Source: Amoebophrya sp. A120 (Eukaryota; Sar; Dinophyceae; Syndiniales; Amoebophryaceae). From it: DNA of 64,000 nt. The position numbers were made by a program, and so were the translations under genes. Below the pieces are notes generated by a model that worked only from the letters and a program-made list of their open reading frames with translations, did no database searches and was not told the origin of the DNA. Shown here piece after piece: positions 41,301 through 50,712 of this stretch (within the stretch, counting starts at the first letter, position 1; each line of letters starts with the position of its first letter). The stretch spans positions 1,731,557 to 1,795,556 of the forward strand of contig CAJINV010000003.1 in the NCBI GenBank assembly GCA_905178155.1, written 5' to 3'.

Positions 41301-43568
41301 GTCATGCCGCCGCGGCCCGGTCCCTCCGACAGGGCTCACGACAGTGGGCTCGGAAGATGCCCTGCCAAACATGTAGAAGACATCGGGCCCGGGGCCCCCG
41401 CTTCCGGTTTTCAGTTTGTTAGTTCGGCCCCGGCTCCGCGGTTGCGCGCGATCGAAGGTCTGAGGAAGGTGCGTCACAGCGAATACTTGGCTGGGCCTGC
41501 CATGGCAGTGGCCCTGCCCCACGAATCGCCGGGGCCCCCGCCTCCTTCACGCCTTGTCGGCCGCCCGGGCAAGGCGGGCCACCAAGCTGGTATGCGTGCG
41601 CCCGTCGGACTCTCTCCAAAGGCATGCGCATAACCGGCACCGAGCCGCCAGCGGGTCGCGCTTTTTGCAGAGGCGCCCTCCCCCCTCCACTTGAAGCATC
41701 GCTACCGGCGCTGCCCCAGAAACACCGCCAGCGCACCGGCGCCCCTAGCTCCGCACCCTTTCTTTGGACCCCAGTAGGAAAAGAAACGGAAAAAACAAAA
41801 CGAAAAGCCACGCAGCTTGCCACAAAAAGCGCGCCGGCTACACAACGAAGGCGCGCGCTGGCCCCTCATTGCTAGCGACCGGACCCTCGGGGCCCGGCGC
41901 AAAAACGGCAAACGCCAAAAATCGGCCGTGTCTGCGAAGGTGTTTGTATGCTTGCGAAACACCGAACGCCGCGGGAATTTGGGCCATTGACTGCACGAGG
42001 GCCCGCGCGGCCCCGTGGTTTGATGCGGGAAAAGGGGCACCGCGGGGCCGGCTCGGGGTGGTCCGCGGAAAAGTTGTGCTTCCTCCCTAAACCACAACTT
42101 TCCCCGGAATCCGGTCGTGTTTGAGGGTAAAAAGAAGCTGCACAAACGCCCAAGGGGGGCAGAAAAAGACAGCCACAGGTCGGGCGTAACCTAATGCAGC
42201 ATGGTATGGCTGCGAGGGAAATTCGCACGCAGCGATACCATGCAGCATAACCTCATGCCCGATGCTATCGGGAGTGCGAATATTGCTGCTTGGGGATAGC
42301 ATCGCGCAAAAGGTTACGCACGACGGTGTGCAGCGGCTGCGGCAGCCGCTTGTGGCGAAAGGAGGGATTTGTGATGCGGAGAAGAGCCCGGGTTGCGGAG
42401 AACCCGAGGCTCCGGGCTTTCCCCTTTCCCCATTTACCCACAACCCGAACCCCGAGCTCTGGGGAGCCCCGCACTCCGCACTTGTAATGCGGAGAGCCCG
42501 ACCTTTCCGCCCATTGCATTTGTAACGCGGAGAGCCCGACCTTTGAAAGGTCGGGCTCTCCGCATTACAAATGCAATGGCAATGGGCACCTTTCCGCATT
42601 TGTAGTGCGGAGAACCGGAGGCGCGGTCTTTCTCCAACCGGAGGAAGCGGAGTTTGCTAATTTGTGATGCGGCTTTTCTCCTGCGGGGAGAAAAGCTGCA
42701 TCTGCATCCGGCCGGTTTTCCAATTTTGTATTGCAGTTTTTCTCCACCCGACCGCTCGAGCGGAGAAAAACCGCGCGCAAAACAAGTAGCTTTGCGCGAA
42801 AAAACGGGCACAAGCCCTATGAAAAGCGCAGCCTCTACCCCGTCCGGAGCGGGAAAAGTTGTAAGCGGGTGGAGCCCCATTTGCTTCCTCATTCTCGTAG
42901 GTCGTTAGTTTCATTCTCGTGACAGTATATGCTCTTTCTGGGGTCAAATTGTATTTTGTCCGTTCATACTCCGCGTCGGAGGAGACTTCCAGAAACGACT
43001 CCACGGGCTCGCCCTTGGACCAGAATGCTTGCTCCTCCGCACAACTCACGACGCCGTCGTTGTTGATGTCCGCGCCGGCGCGCAAGAGCCGCTGCGTCTG
43101 CACAGAGCACTCAATGGCGTCCAGATCCGCCATCGTGACTAGGGCCGTATCATTGATGATCTTTTCGATGATCTTGACGGAAACTGATTCCGCCGCTGCG
43201 AGCATCGGCGGCTGTTGTGTGTGAAGTTTGGTGTGAAAGCGAATGAGCTGATGTCCTCAATGTACTTATGTCACAAGAAAAGAAAGAGCTTTATGTATAT
43301 GTCACAAAAGAAAGAGCAACAGCTATTCCTACTGCCACGCGGACGGAACAAATGCTGGACCTCCTCAATACAGAAATACCATGATGACATCGGAGCTTTT
43401 GCGCGCGGTTTGCTGCAGCGACTGCGGCATCCCTTCCGCGCCGATCTTCTTGGTGCTCGTCCCAGTGAGGTCGAATTTGCCCGCTTCCATGTCCGTCATC
43501 GCGGCTTGGTTACCTCGGACATAGAGCGCCAAACAGCTCACAACGATTTTCGGGAAAAAAAGCCGCAT
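38310..43568 (-). CDS. Secreted EF-hand protein split by a 4.4 kb intronic element
   Basis: Three exons: 43380-43568, 42969-43211 and 38310-38564, 687 nt, 228 aa. Exon 1 encodes a signal peptide (MRLFFPKIVVSCLALYVRG). The Met used starts this signal; a Met nine codons upstream is possible. A GT-AG intron (43212-43379) joins ...SSDVIM to PPMLAAAESVSV in phase. Exon 2 has one canonical EF-hand loop, DINNDGVVSCAE (Asp1, Asn3, Asp5, Gly6, Glu12), so calcium binding is likely. Its partner loop is not obvious. Removing the 4.4 kb element and one 8-bp repeat copy joins FLEVSSDAE to SSTTASSVGRTG and leads through a Trp/Pro-rich tail (RRYWPGWSQP, DTWPGFSSPQPPFDAWGA) to a stop. The exact frame restoration argues that the element is spliced as an intron rather than being a knock-out insertion, but this is inference; if not spliced, the protein would read on into the element. 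Confidence 0.68.
38573..39506 (+). repeat. Left inverted arm of the 4.4 kb element
   Basis: 934 bp, ending at GAGCCGGCCCC, after which similarity to the other arm stops. Contains the 69-nt palindrome 38962-39030 and a second hairpin at about 39287-39365. Confidence 0.88.
38962..39030. repeat. 69-nt near-perfect palindrome in the left arm
   Basis: CCATTGCATTTGTAATGCGG...GACCTTT and its inverted copy AAAGGTC...CCGCGTTACAAATGCAATGG meet with almost no loop. The mirror copy in the right arm is 42511-42579. It carries the introner motif GCATTACAAAT at its outer ends. Confidence 0.85.
42044..42968 (-). repeat. Right inverted arm of the 4.4 kb element
   Basis: 925 bp reverse-complement copy of 38573-39506. 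Part of it is read as an extension of the EF-hand exon frame, which accounts for the apparent long open frame here. Confidence 0.88.
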
Positions 43569-43977
43569 CTTCACAGACAGTTTATTTTGTTTCACTCACC
43601 CCGGAGGGGTGAGAGCTGTCTTACTTCACGATAACTTGGCTTCGTCGACTTCTAGAAAAAGAAGAAAAACAACACGTCACGTTGTATTCAAGGAAGAGTG
43701 TGTTGAATACGCGATCCAAAACACCGATTTTCGTCCCGATCCTTTCAAGGACAAGATGAAGATTCTGATGTACTGCAGCTTTGTTTGGTCCTGTCACGAA
43801 ACACAATTGTAGGCGAAGCGAGATCAGCGAACACTCACTGACTTGGGACAGCACACTGGGCCCATCTTGCTTCTTTATCGACTTCGACAATTCCGGATAT
43901 TATGTAGCATAATCTATTGATGTTCCACGAGACTGAAATACAAATATTGCATACAACAACAGTATCTTCTATCAACA
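43569..43977. other. Intergenic with repeat copy 2
   Basis: About 410 bases. A small hairpin CTCACCCC-GGAG-GGGTGAG lies just upstream of the EF-hand start (about 43596-43612). Positions 43856-43918 are the second copy of the repeat described at 37530-37580. Confidence 0.5.
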
Positions 43978-44808
43978 TCAAGAAGCAATGTAAATTGTGA
44001 AGGGTAGGGAAGCCAAGAAAAAACGACCCTCGCGGATGTAATCTATGAGTTCGCCAAGAGTATCGTAGTGGATGCGGTGTATGAATTCCTCAGCGGCCGG
44101 TAAGCCACTCATGGCAGCTTTAACAATCTGTTTTAGTGCGAAATTGTGGTGCTGCCGCAGCGCGCTCTTCCCGTAAGCCTCTCGCCCCAACGCCCCAATG
44201 GACAGCTTCGAAAAGCGGGTGAGGCTCTGCGCCTTGGTTTCCGAGTAGTACAGACTGATCTGGCTGCTCTTGCTGGCTGAAGATGTACTTGTTGATCCTT
44301 CTTGGACAAGCGTTTGATCATGCTCCCCCAAAGCAGGCTCTACCACTTTGGCAATCAGACACAGCGCCAGGTCCATCGACCGTGCGGCCCAGAGAGCACC
44401 GACGGTTGCGCTATCGTCTTTGGGCAACTTTGGCTTCGACTGCTCCGCCTCGATATCCAACAGCTGTGCCAAACCCGTGCTCGATGAAGACGAATTGGCG
44501 TCGTTCAACAAATCTCCTGCGTGCGTTGTCGCTGCTTTCCGGACCTTCGCAACGTTTTTATCCAGATCGTTCTTTACGACGTTCATGATCGTCCCGAGCC
44601 CGCTCAGCACCTCGCTGTGCATCTCCAGGCACCGTAGAAAGCAGTCGACCGACCGCCTATCTACGTCCTCTTTTGCAAAGGCGCGAAAAGACTGCACAGC
44701 GCGTCCAACCGCACTAGTACTCGCGACGTGCTTGTCTGCATCGAAATTTCCCGCCTCGGCGCTCTTCTGAACGTTGGCCTGCGGCTGCGCCGCTGAAGTA
44801 GCGGTCAT
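43978..44808 (-). CDS. Glycolipid transfer protein (GLTP) domain protein
   Basis: 276 aa, single exon. Residues ~55-265 fit the all-helical GLTP fold: FLRCLEMHSEVLSGLGTIMN then VKNDLDKNVAKVRK (Asp81/Asp83, Asn85, the head-group binding helix), LWAARSMDLALCLIAKVV (Trp140, Arg143), and AYGKSALRQHHNFALKQIV (His220 or His221), in the order of the family's D-N-K-W-H recognition centre. GLTP-domain proteins move sphingolipids or ceramide-1-phosphate between membranes in the cytosol (family knowledge). Ser-rich linkers near 107-111 and 172-183 are insertions relative to compact GLTPs. No signal peptide. Which lipid is bound cannot be read. Confidence 0.72.
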   Translation of the reverse strand: MTATSAAQPQANVQKSAEAGNFDADKHVASTSAVGRAVQSFRAFAKEDVDRRSVDCFLRCLEMHSEVLSGLGTIMNVVKNDLDKNVAKVRKAATTHAGDLLNDANSSSSSTGLAQLLDIEAEQSKPKLPKDDSATVGALWAARSMDLALCLIAKVVEPALGEHDQTLVQEGSTSTSSASKSSQISLYYSETKAQSLTRFSKLSIGALGREAYGKSALRQHHNFALKQIVKAAMSGLPAAEEFIHRIHYDTLGELIDYIREGRFFLASLPFTIYIAS

Positions 44809-45704
44809 GATTGTGAGCCCAGGCAGCTGTCAGCTTCTCTGTAGTCTGACTTCGACTCTTGTTGTGAGTGTAATTGTGTCTTGGTGTTGTGGCTGCGAGC
44901 GAAAGAACACCTGCGTGCCCTTGCTCTACATTTGCTACACTAGTACCTATTCTGCACCTAGATGCCAGTACTGTCATCAATGAAGCGGAAGTCAGCTCTT
45001 ACTGACGTACACTATATACATTCTCGTTTTCTAGCTACATCAACTCTCTAGCAGCCCTACACCTGCTACAACTCCTTTGGGGGCCACGGGATACTTGCCC
45101 TGCATTTTCACTTGGCAAAAAGGTAAACGGTGACACATCTCCCACACTGAAAATTCCTGAACCTGCTGCTGGTACGCTTTTTTCAATAGAGAAGAAATCA
45201 GACGCTGAAGCAAGATGGAAAGACATCAACCGCCAGCACTACGTTACACAGAGTGCTGAGAGTGCGGTGGTTCGTCCGTCAGCGCTCAAAACTCGGTCAC
45301 ATCATCGATCCAGACACAATGAAGACCAGAAAGATCACTTTGAAATTCGTCGGCGCACGCTGCTGCAATCCACTGCTTCAAATAACGGAGAAATGACATC
45401 CACATCGTCTGCGCGAAAACTGTAGCGATTCCCTGAAAAGGTTTGAATGATCAGCCTCGATTCTGATTGTGAAAGTTCAGATTTCTATGTTTCTCCTGCA
45501 CAGCACCTTGGATAACATTTTGTTTTTCCTAATCATAATCAAGTTTTGCACTTGATGTTGTTGTTGAGTGATGTTGTTCTTCATCTCATATCGCTTGGCT
45601 GAGACTGTCGCATACTTTATGAACTTCAATATTTATTGGAAGTTGTCCGCTGCTGCATGATAAATCTGTAAAATCTTTTCTTCACGGGCAACTTTCGTGT
45701 TTCT
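44809..45704. other. Intergenic, nothing recognised
   Basis: About 900 bases, AT-rich toward 45430-45690, only short frames. Confidence 0.5.
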
Positions 45705-47701
45705 TCACGTGAAACCGTCGCCGTCCCCCGTATTCGTGTTAGTTGCTGGATTGTGTAATTTAACTTTGCTTGCTCGCGACGAGGGTGGCCGCGAGGTACT
45801 TCGAACCCCAGGAGGTGGCTGTGGTTGCGGCACCACTTTGCCCAGGTCATCTAGGTCCACCAGTGGTGGGAGTGAGACCGACGACGGTCCTTTCTCTGGT
45901 GACTCTGCAGTGACCCGTTCATCCGGAAGTCTCCCTTGTGTTGGCTGCGGCGCAGGTCTATTGTCGCGACCTTCCACTTCAGTTACAGTTCCCGTTTCTT
46001 CTTCCCCTCCGACACGACCTGCGCCAGCTTGTAGTTGTAGTTCCAGCGGCAGCAACGTTTCCGCTTTCATCGCTTGTGCGTTGTCGTCAGAGTGCGATCC
46101 TTGATGATCGTGTTGCTGTGACGTTTTTGGTTCGTCTACTGTGGCCCCGCCTGCGCCTTCGTTTTTCCCCTTCTGCAGAAGCAAAGCATCTTTTGCTCCA
46201 GTACTGCTAGCCTTAGTCTCGTCGTGGGCAAGAACATAGTTCCGCTCCTCCAGTACCTCCGTCAAGTCGGCGCCGTCATCTTCGCCTTCTTCGTTCCGTT
46301 GGCGTATGCCGTCCTGGATCTCTTGCGCATACTTCTCAACGCGATCCACTGCAAATGTGTCTCGGTCTGGAGGAAAGCGAGGTTTGTCATGCACGTTTTT
46401 TATGTCCCACGATGCCTTGCCTGTAATGCATGACCTAGCATCACAGATTTTTAGACGTCGGCTTCCTGATGCCTATCCCGCATGAGAAATGGCGTACTGG
46501 CGTAGCACAGACTGGACTCCTCTGGCTGCTGAAGCAATACAGATTTTTTTCGAATTCAAAGACAGCATCACAAGTTGCAACCTTGTTCCAGACCCAGACA
46601 TATTTGCGATGCATAAACGCGATCCACCAGATCTTCGTCGCAGTCTCGGCGCAGGTGCTTCTCCTGCTGAAGTTGGAGTCGGAGCTCGTAGAAAATTTCC
46701 AGGCAGTAGGCGTGGAACTCCTCTGCCGGAGTGACCTGCACGTCGGCATTCGGACTGGTATCAACGACGGGCGACACGCTGCGGACTGCGTTGAGGGAAT
46801 GAAGCTTCTCGGCAGTCTCAGCGACATACTCATCCATCTTCGTGTTCAAGGTCGGGAAAAGCGTGTCCAAGGTGTCGGAGAAGACCTTGCATAATAAATC
46901 AGAATAAAGAGGGAACTTCAACATTTAGTTTTTCATTTTTCCGCCTCGAAAAATGAGAACACGTCCGTGAGGACTCGGCAGCTGTGTCGTCACCATTTTC
47001 TATTACACCTTGAACTTCTAGCTGTGAGTGGGTTCTTTTGCAGCTTTTACTTGTAACTTTAGCTAGACCAAGATCATCAAATTCAAATTTGAAGTTGTAC
47101 AACTTTGTCGACAGCAGCAGCGCATGGTGTTGCTAAGTACCTGGTGCCCTTGTGGAGCATGGTCTCGTTCCTTCTCGAACACTTTCCGAATGCTCTCCGT
47201 GCAGTTTTCCAATCGAGACAACTCCTGTTGCAGTTGCTTGATATCTGCGGCGTTTTCCGTGTTCTGTTGCGCTTTTTTCACTTCGAGAGCTTCGCAGCGA
47301 ACGTGCAGTGCGCGAAATGAATTTTGCAGCTTCTCCACTTTTGCCTGCACCTTCTGCTCGACGTGAAGGAAAATTTCGGTCCCCGCGTCTTCGTGCAAGT
47401 GGCGAAGTGCCTTGTAAGCCGCTTCCCTCCGTCCCTGTTCTGTGGCCAGCGTGCGTTCCAAGAGGTCGAGGTGCGCCTTCGCCGCTTTTTGCTCCTCCGG
47501 TACTTCCTCTAAGGCGGCAGCGTCTCGCTCGCTCTGCAGCTGCTGGGCGCATTCTTGCAGCGCGGCCGACCCTGCTGCTAACTTCTGCCGCAAGCGTGCA
47601 TTCGGACTGGAGGCTTCGATTTTTGGCGATGGAGGAAATTCTAGCTTTTGCTCCTGCAAAAGAGTTGGCGACGAGCAGGCAGGAGAAGCTGTACTGGCCA
47701 T
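45705..47701 (-). CDS. Hypothetical coiled-coil protein
   Basis: Three exons: 47141-47701, 46616-46885 and 45705-46337, 1,464 nt, 487 aa. Intron 46886-47140 is GT-AG and phase 0 (joins APQGHQ to VFSDTLDTLFP). The second intron is a family B element. Residues ~35-185 are a long coiled coil (LRQKLAAGSAALQECAQQLQ, VQAKVEKLQNSFRALHVRCE, IKQLQQELSRLENCTESI). The middle part (FPTLNTKMDEYVAETAEKL, FEIFYELRLQLQQEKH-like) is also helical. The C-terminal ~190 residues are acidic then Pro/Gln-rich and probably disordered. The architecture recalls cytoskeletal or SF-assemblin-like fibre proteins, but I cannot assign a family. Confidence 0.65.
46350..46615 (-). mobile_element. Introner element, family B, with a 12-bp flanking repeat
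   Basis: 266 bp with family B cores on both sides (GCAAATGTGTCTCGGTCTGG and, inverted, GCAAATATGTCTGGGTCTGG). It is bordered by AACGCGATCCAC at 46338-46349 and again at 46616-46627, longer than the 5 bp usual here. One end is TAT-type; the other lacks ATA. Removal joins EDLVDRV to EKYAQEI in frame. Confidence 0.83.
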
Positions 47702-48897
47702 CTCGGTGATTGGAAGTACTTATAGCAGAAAAGTAGAGACTGAGACCACAGGAGAAGGCTTCTTCAAGACGGTTCTAGTGCTCTTGGCTTCCGAGGAGAA
47801 CCCACCCTCTGGACGCAGACGCTCTCGGCAAAGACAGCAGAATACTTAAACACTTACTCGACCACCACAATATTTCGTGGCTTTAATAGCGACCGAAGAT
47901 ACAACAGGGCGAAGGCATGAGCCGGCCGTATGGATGCTGTGTGGTCAGATCCTCGTCATGAAATGCATTTCGTCTACTGAGTTCGGGCCCTCCGGAGGCT
48001 GAGTGAACATTGTCGCATTTTTAGCGACGGAGAATTCATCCCCGCACGGAAAGAGCACGAGTGCAAGCCGTGACCGGCTAGGCAAATCATTTTTTTTTTC
48101 TTGGTATATTCGTCGTTTATTATCTGGGAAGTGGCATTGACATTGGTCGCGGAGGGAATACTGTACGGTGGTCCTGCCGATGAACGCACGTTGCATACCT
48201 CGGCTTCTGGGGTAGGAGCTACTTTTCCTTCTGTTCATAGGATGCTGGGGTAGGACTAGTAGGTTTCATCACTTACACTTGCGGCTGGATGTCTCAGAAA
48301 AAAACGCCTAAACTCTATTCGGGTCGTGCTAACGTAAAAGCGTCACTTCCCGCAGGGTCGCCAGATAAGTGACGAGCAATGTCGGCGAGCGCGAGAAGAA
48401 GGGCGCGCGCCCGTTCGACATACCTTTTCCTTGACGGAGATATTGGCACAGACTTTGAGTCAAATTCCGTTCCTGCGGAAACGTGACCGGTGTCTTGATG
48501 TTGAGAAAACTGGGGTACTCTAAGCATGCGTAGCAGCACGACGGTGCACATTGCCGCAACTGCAAGCTGTGCAGGGTGTAGACGCTGTACTTTTTTGAAA
48601 CACAGACTCTAGGTACAAATACATTTACTGGCATTTTCAAATTCCTTTTCTGCTCATCGAGCAGTTCCTGCCTCTGGGTGGTGTACTTCGCTTCGACATC
48701 GTTTTATTTCGATTTCTGAGCGGCTGATATTAGTGATCATCGTATTTCTAGCAAATGAGTTTCTTTGAGCTGTTGAGCGCGACCGTGAAAATAGGTAATA
48801 TTGTCAAGGTAAGAGCAAAAGTTCTTGAGTGAGTAGTATCGCCCCCACTGTGCGCAGTACCGGTGGGCGATTTTTATTCAAGGAATCGCGGCGCTGT
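47702..48897. other. Intergenic, one weak ORF
   Basis: About 1.2 kb. A minus-strand frame ending at 48315 (up to 78 codons; contains YVERARALLLALADIARHL) looks mildly protein-like but has no domain and is not called. Confidence 0.4.
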
Positions 48898-50712
48898 TTA
48901 CGACTTGGGTAAAATGCTGGTTTCCAGCTTGTCGGGAAACATGACCTTGGCCCTGGACGCGTTCGAGATTACGGACTCGAAATCTTCGTCGTAGCGGGCG
49001 ATTACCATCGGGTAGCGACTCTTGAGCAATACGTTCCCTGATACGGACCCGAGGTACGATTTTGCCTGCTGCAACCGCTTCACGTTCGTGCCCATGCAGA
49101 TAAAGTCGACCTGGAGAAGTGTATTGATTAGATACAGGGCACTTAGATGAACATGAAGACGTGAGTCGTAAGCTTCATGAGCACAACATATGGAAGACAC
49201 GCATCATCAAAAAAGAGAATGAGAAGGCAACTTGCTACGAAGACAACGAGGCCGGGGCCGGTTAAGCTTAAGTATAGGGCTCAACGATTGAAGAAAAGAT
49301 GCACAAAATTAAAACTGAATGACACTATTTATTATACGTCAGTCTCGGATTCGTCCGCCCACTTGAGGATGGTCTCCGAGACCCCGGCACCACCGCTGTT
49401 GACTGTGACGAGCTGGATATTACGTGGCTTGTGGAACTTCTTGGAAACTCGGTCGATCAACTTCTCGTAGTAGGCTACCTGAGACTTCTTGTCCGCGTCA
49501 TCCTCAAAGATCACCCTCAAAACCGTGATTTTGTCCCCGGGTGACGAGAGAACCAAAGCGTCGTGGAAGGCTTTCTCCGACCTGATTTGTATTTTTGATT
49601 TATCCACCGCCCGACGTTTTCTTTTCTTTCCCGCCATGCAAATAATGTATGAATGTTCTTGCTGCCACAAAGAATGTTTCTATCGTCCTCGCAGAAACAA
49701 GAAAGCACGATCGTATTGATGTTGATTTCACATGATTCAACACCCGCAAGAGCAGTAGTTGGCCCACACGTGCTAGCACTTTTTACTGACGTTGCATCCA
49801 TCACCAGGGCCAGGAGCTTCAACGTCGAGAAGTGAAAAGCAAGCAGAAAAAGTACCACTTGCTGAGATCGACTGGCACCAGGTAGTGCAATTTTTGGTTT
49901 GGTGCGTCTTCGGCGGGAACCCAATCGCGGAGGACGATCATGGAACACCTGCTGTAGGCCAGAGCGTAGGAAACATCACTGGCCAGGAGCTGCTCCTCGG
50001 ACGCGTTTTTGCCGCCCTTGAAGCCCATCAGCATGAAGTCGATGCACTGCCCCTTCTGCTCGCGCTTCATGGTCCACTCGCATAACTGCTTCCCCTCCTT
50101 CTCGACCTTCTCTAGCATGAGCAGCTTAAACCGATCTCCGTGCGCGATATCAAGGCTGACAAGTGTTTTTTTATTTTTTTACGGCATGATTTCATTTCAT
50201 TCTTGGACGGGTACATGACTAAGATACCCTGATGATCGATCTTTTATTAGCCACGAAATTTCGTTTTTTTCCGAATGATGTTGACAATGACAAGCTTTAC
50301 TACGACGAGCGTGAGTGGGACGGGGGTAGAGCAAGAAGTTGTTTACAAGAACAGAAAGGCTGCAATTGCAATCGCTGCACCTGCAAGAAGTACTATACAT
50401 AGTTCCTTTTATTCAACGTTAAAAAAAGTAGTACGCTGTGATGTCCGAGGCAATGACGTCCTTCTTGAAGGGTCGCATAAGGTCTCCCTGTGCTGTGGTG
50501 TCGTAGATGTGCACTATCTCGACAGTGGAGTTGGGCTTCTTCGGGAAGTACTGATTGTAAGCGAGGTCGATGCATGCGCGGGCGCCCTTAGAACCGTCGT
50601 GCGCAACGGCGAAGGCAACCGGCTCCTCGTCGAGATCCTCGACCGCCGTCAAATCGGGGGCGAACTTCGGGAGCTTCACCCCGGAGTGCCCCGTGGGCAG
50701 TGGCGCCGCCAT
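48898..50712 (-). CDS. Tandem universal stress protein (two USP domains)
   Basis: Four exons: 50435-50712, 49859-50155, 49338-49581 and 48898-49110, 1,032 nt, 343 aa; all three introns (50156-50434, 49582-49858, 49111-49337) are GT-AG and keep phase. Domain 1 runs from VAFAVAHDGSKGARACIDLA (beta1 and Asp of the nucleotide site) through IVHIYDTT to FMLMGFKGGKNASEEQLLAS and CSMIVLRDW. Domain 2 runs from SSPGDKITVLRVIFED to VDFICMGTNVKRLQQAKSYL, GSVSGNVLLKSRYPMVIAR, whose G-x2-..-G-S-V pattern resembles the ATP-binding USP signature. The start MAAPLPTGHSG is the Met nearest the domain; a Met 33 codons upstream also exists. USPs are cytosolic, often nucleotide-binding, stress-responsive proteins; the role here is not deducible. 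No element-type intron. Confidence 0.82.

Larger units (their letters stand above)
38573..42968. mobile_element. 4.4 kb element with ~930-bp inverted arms, acting as intron
   Basis: The ends are TATGAACGGACAAAATACAA and its exact inverted copy. Arms 38573-39506 and 42044-42968 match with only scattered differences (for example 3 extra bases near 39034 and 5 near 39330). Direct repeats CTCCGCGT flank it (38565-38572 and 42969-42976; nine bases if an adjacent A is counted). The long arms and 8-9 bp duplication resemble Mutator- or hAT-type DNA transposons (family knowledge). The 2.5 kb centre (39507-42043) is very GC-rich; none of its overlapping frames shows a transposase motif. The TAT ends and the repeated GCATTACAAATG-type motifs in the arms are shared with the small introner elements. 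Confidence 0.88.

Noticed and set aside
39600-42000. Many long open frames in all phases inside the 4.4 kb element (up to 332 codons)
   Set aside because: The region is extremely GC-rich so stop codons are rare. The translations are Ala/Gly/Arg/Pro-rich, overlap in several frames and show no transposase or other motif.
38573-42968. CRISPR-like or tandem repeat array
   Set aside because: The recurring GCATTACAAAT motifs are irregularly spaced and inverted, with no fixed spacer length, and the context is eukaryotic.
42657-43205. 182-codon frame fusing the EF-hand exon to the element arm
   Set aside because: The part beyond the CTCCGCGT repeat is element sequence; similarity to the opposite arm shows it is not original coding sequence.
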